The notes beneath the pieces were generated by a model, which saw only the letters and a list, made by a program, of their open reading frames with translations, did not search any database and had not been told where the DNA came from. A DNA stretch of 64,000 nucleotides from Chionis minor (taxonomy: Eukaryota; Chordata; Aves; Charadriiformes; Chionididae). Positions 59,723 through 64,000 of the stretch are shown piece after piece; the stretch's first letter is position 1, and the number at the start of each line of letters is the position of its first letter. The stretch is from contig VZSF01004856.1 of assembly GCA_013398295.1 (NCBI GenBank), positions 644,822-708,821 of the forward strand, given 5' to 3'. The translations under genes and the position numbers were made by a program.

Positions 59723-62700
59723 TCCTCTGTCTGAGTATTTAGCTTTAGTTAAATACTCAATACTGAAAAATAAGACTACCAGTGGAAAATTTCAGTGAGG
59801 ACGGAAGGTTTCTGATCAAAAATGTATGAAAAGAGAGCAGATCAAACTGACATTACCAGATCCAAGGGATGTAGAAAATTAACCCTGTGGGATATTTCTC
59901 ATTGATTAGCACCTAAATTTAGACAAAAATTGGATTATATTACTCATTTTAAACCTATTTTAAAATAACAACCCAAACTCTCAGGCTGAGAGTCCCTCTC
60001 AGGTTTCCTGCATATAAATAGTCACCCCAGGAGGAACACTGACTTGACCTTCCCATGTGAGAGCTGGCAATAAAAGAAAACAAGACCAAACAACAGTCAC
60101 AATGACATTTTCTTATAAAACAAGTTCATTTCATCCAGGAATTTTTGAGGCAGTTGTCAAGGGCCAAATGGTCCCATTTCTGTAAAATCATTTTTCAGAG
60201 AGCTCCATTTTCAAGCTCATTTTGCACGCTGTGAAAAACACAAGAACAGTGTCAACAAATACACCTGATACAAAAAATGTCCTTCTGCCCATTTGAAGGC
60301 TTTGCAAACATCAGTTGTAAGTGGTGAAGCTCCCTGGACTTCTGCTTCAAATCAACTTTTTTAACTGGAACCTCTGCAACTATGAAGTAAAGTTGTTAGG
60401 CGGCAATACCTGTGCGAAACACCACCGCCTCTTTTAAACACATTGAGAAATAGTCTTGGTGTCTCTCCATTTCTGAGCAGGACCAAGGAAGCCCAGCACA
60501 GGATAACGTCTTGAGGCTGGGTTGTGGGCTGTTGGTTTTCCCCCATTTAGCCACTTGACCAGAACACAGCAGTTACTTGGGGAGACCACATTTGCCATAC
60601 CAGGAATGGCTTTTCTCGGGTTTGTTTCTTTTAAAACGTACACTTCCTTCCAACAGAGAGCTGAGGAATACACCCGTTTCCCACACAAAACAAAGATACC
60701 CAAGCTGAAAGAAAGCACTGAGGGCAAACATTTTAAATCACCTCAGCTGGCCCTATTCTGCACTTACAGCCATCACTGACAGCAAAACTGTCTGCACAGG
60801 CAGACGCAGCTGAGTTGGACCCAAACCCACACTGAAAGACGGAAGGTTGACACGCATTTTCAATAAATGTACTGGCAGGGACACTAAAAACTGAAGGCAG
60901 AAGCAGTGGGCGAGCTGCTGGCTCGCAACAGGGGAGACCTGGGTTCAGTTTGCGCTTCCCACACAAAGCTGCTGGGTACTTTCTCTCGAGCTGTGCCTGT
61001 GCGGTAACTTGGGTATGTGACAGCAGGACAGGTAGGCACACCTCCACCAGTTTTCATCGACCAAGCTGTACCACAGGCTGCAAGTATTTGGCAGCTAAGG
61101 CCATACAGAGCTCTAAGGGACAGCAAATTGCTGAGCATCGTTGCTCCGACTGAGAAGACTGAGGCTGATGCAGATGCTTCTACCTGTGCCATAACCTCTT
61201 CCCTAGCAGGATGGTGACATGCTCTCTGGCTGTGTCCAAACTGATGTACAGCTGTTTGCATGGCAAGACCTGGGATTCTTGATCAGATCACCTGCACTGG
61301 GGGGCTACAAAACCCAGGGCATAAGTCTGGCATCAACTGGGGTTCATCTGCATTCCCCATCTGTAGGTGACAGTGACAGAACTTCTGTGGCTCATGGTAT
61401 CTTTTAAGGGTGAAATTCATTACAGAGGTCCAAGCGCTGCCATAGTAGCAATCTCATGATTTAGGAACGAAGTCACAATATTGACGTGACTTACCTGTCT
61501 GAACCAAATGAATGCTTTTGAAAACCCAAGCTAGATTCTCCCAACCACTACATATAAAATCCAGAAAGTGTTTATACCAAACACCGAGCCCTTTCAAGAA
61601 GCCAGTGTCCAAACAGTAAAACTGATTATGAGCAAAGACTTAAAAAAAAGGAAATACCAAAAACCTGAATCTCCAGTGTATGACTTCACCCAGGGATCCT
61701 CACAGCACCTACAATTTCACTTTCTGTAGGGTGACCTGGTGACAGCACATTATTACAACAACTGCCCTACAAATGGCTATTTTATGCTTGTTTCTGTAGT
61801 ACTAAAAAAACCTTCACGCAAATAGTCTCTCTCCCTGTTTATTAAGAGACAACAAATGCAGTATGCAAGAGTGCACTGTGTTACGAGACTTCCTCCTGGT
61901 GCCCGCCTGTCTGAGTTCAGTTTTTATGCATCAAAAGACCCTGATGAAATTATATTGTTTTATGATATGGTTCCACAGTCACTTCTGTGTAAATGTTTGT
62001 TGCTGCAGACCTCAGGAACAGTCTCAGGATGACTACAATATGTGACTCTGCAAATAGCTAAAGATAGATATGAGGTCCAGATTTACACATAAAACCGGTC
62101 CAAAATTATCTGTTGTTTTTTTTTCCCTTACCCAATATATAGAGGCTCATTCTTCCGCCTTTAAAAATACCATTGAAGAAATGCTATGATTTTTACTACT
62201 CCCCTTACTAAAGCAAACTGTACACTTGATAACCCCTTATTTTGATAGTGGTTTGTGCAGAGTGAATCCTTAAAACTGGTGTTAAGAGTTTTCTTTCTCA
62301 TTTACTGCAGTATTTGCCGTAATAATTCTGACTTCTGACTACACGTAACACAACTTCTTCGTTATCATGCTCTGTTATTAACCCGTACAGTTCTTTCTTT
62401 ATTTCTACAGCTTACAGTCATCTGGCACAAAGGCACACATGTACTTCTTTCATTGCAGTGAACTTTGTTCTCCCTTCAGATTTAAATAATAGGAGGGAGA
62501 ACAAATCAGTCTTGATTGTGTCTGACTCCACTGAAAAACAATTTTGAATAAACAATCAACAAGTGAAAAGCTGTACTTCTTACCTGACCTGGGATGTACA
62601 GTGCACCTTGAAAGCCTCTTAAATGACAGAGAAGAATTAGAAATAGTTGAAAGTTTGTACTCATCCAACCAGAGGGCTCAGGAAATGACCATGTGTTTTG

Positions 62701-64000
62701 CAACAATTAACTCCTTCCTTACTTCTAATCGTCTTCGCTTTTTCAAGTACAGTAAAAAAAATCTATCTCACCCTTTCCACTGCAGTTTGGTACCTAGTGC
62801 CATGCCCTACACATGATTTCTTTTGCCCACTGAGAATATGCAGGTGGCCACAGGAGATGGCTCTGATCACCTTCATGGACCAGAGAATTTGCAGCGTCTT
62901 CTACATAACTGTGACCAAGTACATTTTACTGTTGAGTGAAGCTTCTGTGATGAAGTACAGAAATGACTAAGTAATAGCTTGAGTGCCTAACTCTCATTTT
63001 TAGAAGACGTTTGGAGTAATCTCAACATGACTTCAGTGTTGCAGTGCCCAACAGAGGAAGAAAAAAAAAGTTATTTAAAGGACCAGCATCTATTGCAGTC
63101 TGGACAGACATTTGGTGTACATACGATGTATGATACTTTTATGCACAGGGGGTCTCTAGCAGGCATGCTGGAACATTAGGAGTTAGGTCCTCTGTGCATA
63201 AAAACCATTCTGCCCTTAAAAGCCTGCTTCCTTTGGCTGGATGTATTCATTCGACTGAAAGGCATTTCTGAGCCTCAGCACTATATAAAACCATTAGCCT
63301 GAAAGCTCGTATAGGCAAGTTCCACACAAGAGCACAGGCAAGAGGACAGGCTGCCTATGAGGAGCAGGCATCTCCACGCTGAACCCCAGCTGGCCCCCAG
63401 GCTCTCTGCATGCAGGTGCAGAGGGGATTGGCACCCCAAAGTGGATTCCCCCCAGCCAAAACAGCAGGCTGAGAAAGAACACACTTCCAACAATCCAGAC
63501 TGCAATGCTGAAGACAGACCTGTGTTTTGCATTCTTCTCCTTTTTTTTTATGATTTAGAAAACAAGCCCTGGACACATATGCATACATGCCCTTTCCACA
63601 GCCTTGAAGTCTCTTCATCTAGGCATGGGTGTGTTTTATTTTAAAAACCTTATGGAGGACGGAAGTGTCACTCCCTGCATTTGAGATGTTGGTAGAGGAA
63701 GAGAGAATAGAAATGTCACCAACGTGCACTTTTATAAAACAGTTTCATAGCTCAAGCACTCAGCTGTGATGGTTTGGGTTTAATCTTTAAGAAGAGATAA
63801 ATCTGTGGTTTAGGCATAAAACTTATCAAAAGTCCACAGAAGCTAGAAGAGATAGGAATCTAATACGTTCTTATCAGCAAAGCTGAGCTGACAAAGCAGG
63901 ACTTGACGTGTCAGTGAGCCTCTGCTCCACAGACTTTTCCATGGGAGATGCATCGTATGAACTACATAAATGACCTCAGTAACAAGGACCAGAGCTCAGT

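Larger units (their letters stand above)
46001..64000. other. Gene-free DNA upstream of P2RY8, distal part
   Basis: About 18 kb without recognisable exons of any family I know. It contains a CTCF-like motif (58224), poly-A (59104), a TC run (59704) and an inverted repeat (55584). Open frames up to 145 codons (for example minus strand 46596-47033) lack domains and look like chance. Confidence 0.55.

Noticed and set aside
1..64000. CRISPR arrays, bacterial operons, tRNA or rRNA genes, telomeric repeats
   Set aside because: No regularly spaced direct repeats, no cloverleaf or A/B-box pattern that I could support, and no TTAGGG arrays were seen. The sequence is animal nuclear DNA.

Overview
The window is vertebrate nuclear DNA, most likely from a bird. 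It is AT-rich and lightly repeated. It carries CR1 LINE tails and two LTRs of a kind I recognise from avian genomes, and its two protein genes are vertebrate. There is no prokaryotic, organellar or CRISPR content. A 543-base run of N and three single Ns show it comes from a scaffolded draft assembly.

Layout. Positions 1-14304 (minus strand) hold the first seven coding exons of ASMTL. Together they encode the complete N-terminal Maf nucleotide-pyrophosphatase domain, a serine-rich linker, and the first residues of the methyltransferase-like half. The rest of the gene lies to the left of the window. All six internal splice junctions agree in phase and give a continuous 312-residue reading. The gene starts in a CpG-rich promoter (about 14150-15140) with a TATA-like box, interrupted by the assembly gap 14476-15018. 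From there to about 29550 is intergenic DNA with a CR1 tail, a complete solo LTR bounded by a 5-bp target duplication (23886-25021), and a C-rich low-complexity block (about 25690-25970).

Positions 29554-30627 (minus strand) hold an intact single-exon P2RY8 coding sequence of 357 residues, a class A GPCR. A probable splice acceptor lies just upstream of its start codon, so a non-coding first exon is expected further right. From 30650 to 64000 I find no convincing coding sequence. This stretch contains an antisense CR1 fragment, a second LTR (33121 to about 33800), simple repeats and a few motif-level regulatory candidates.

ASMTL and P2RY8 are neighbours, on the same strand and in the same order, in the human pseudoautosomal region PAR1, so the window is a conserved synteny block. 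They are not known to share a pathway: one is a house-cleaning nucleotide-hydrolase/methyltransferase-like fusion, the other a lymphocyte positioning receptor. I found no evidence for an undescribed biological system. The most useful second looks are an exact 214-bp duplication around a single N, the gap in the ASMTL promoter, and the gene-free 33 kb upstream of P2RY8.
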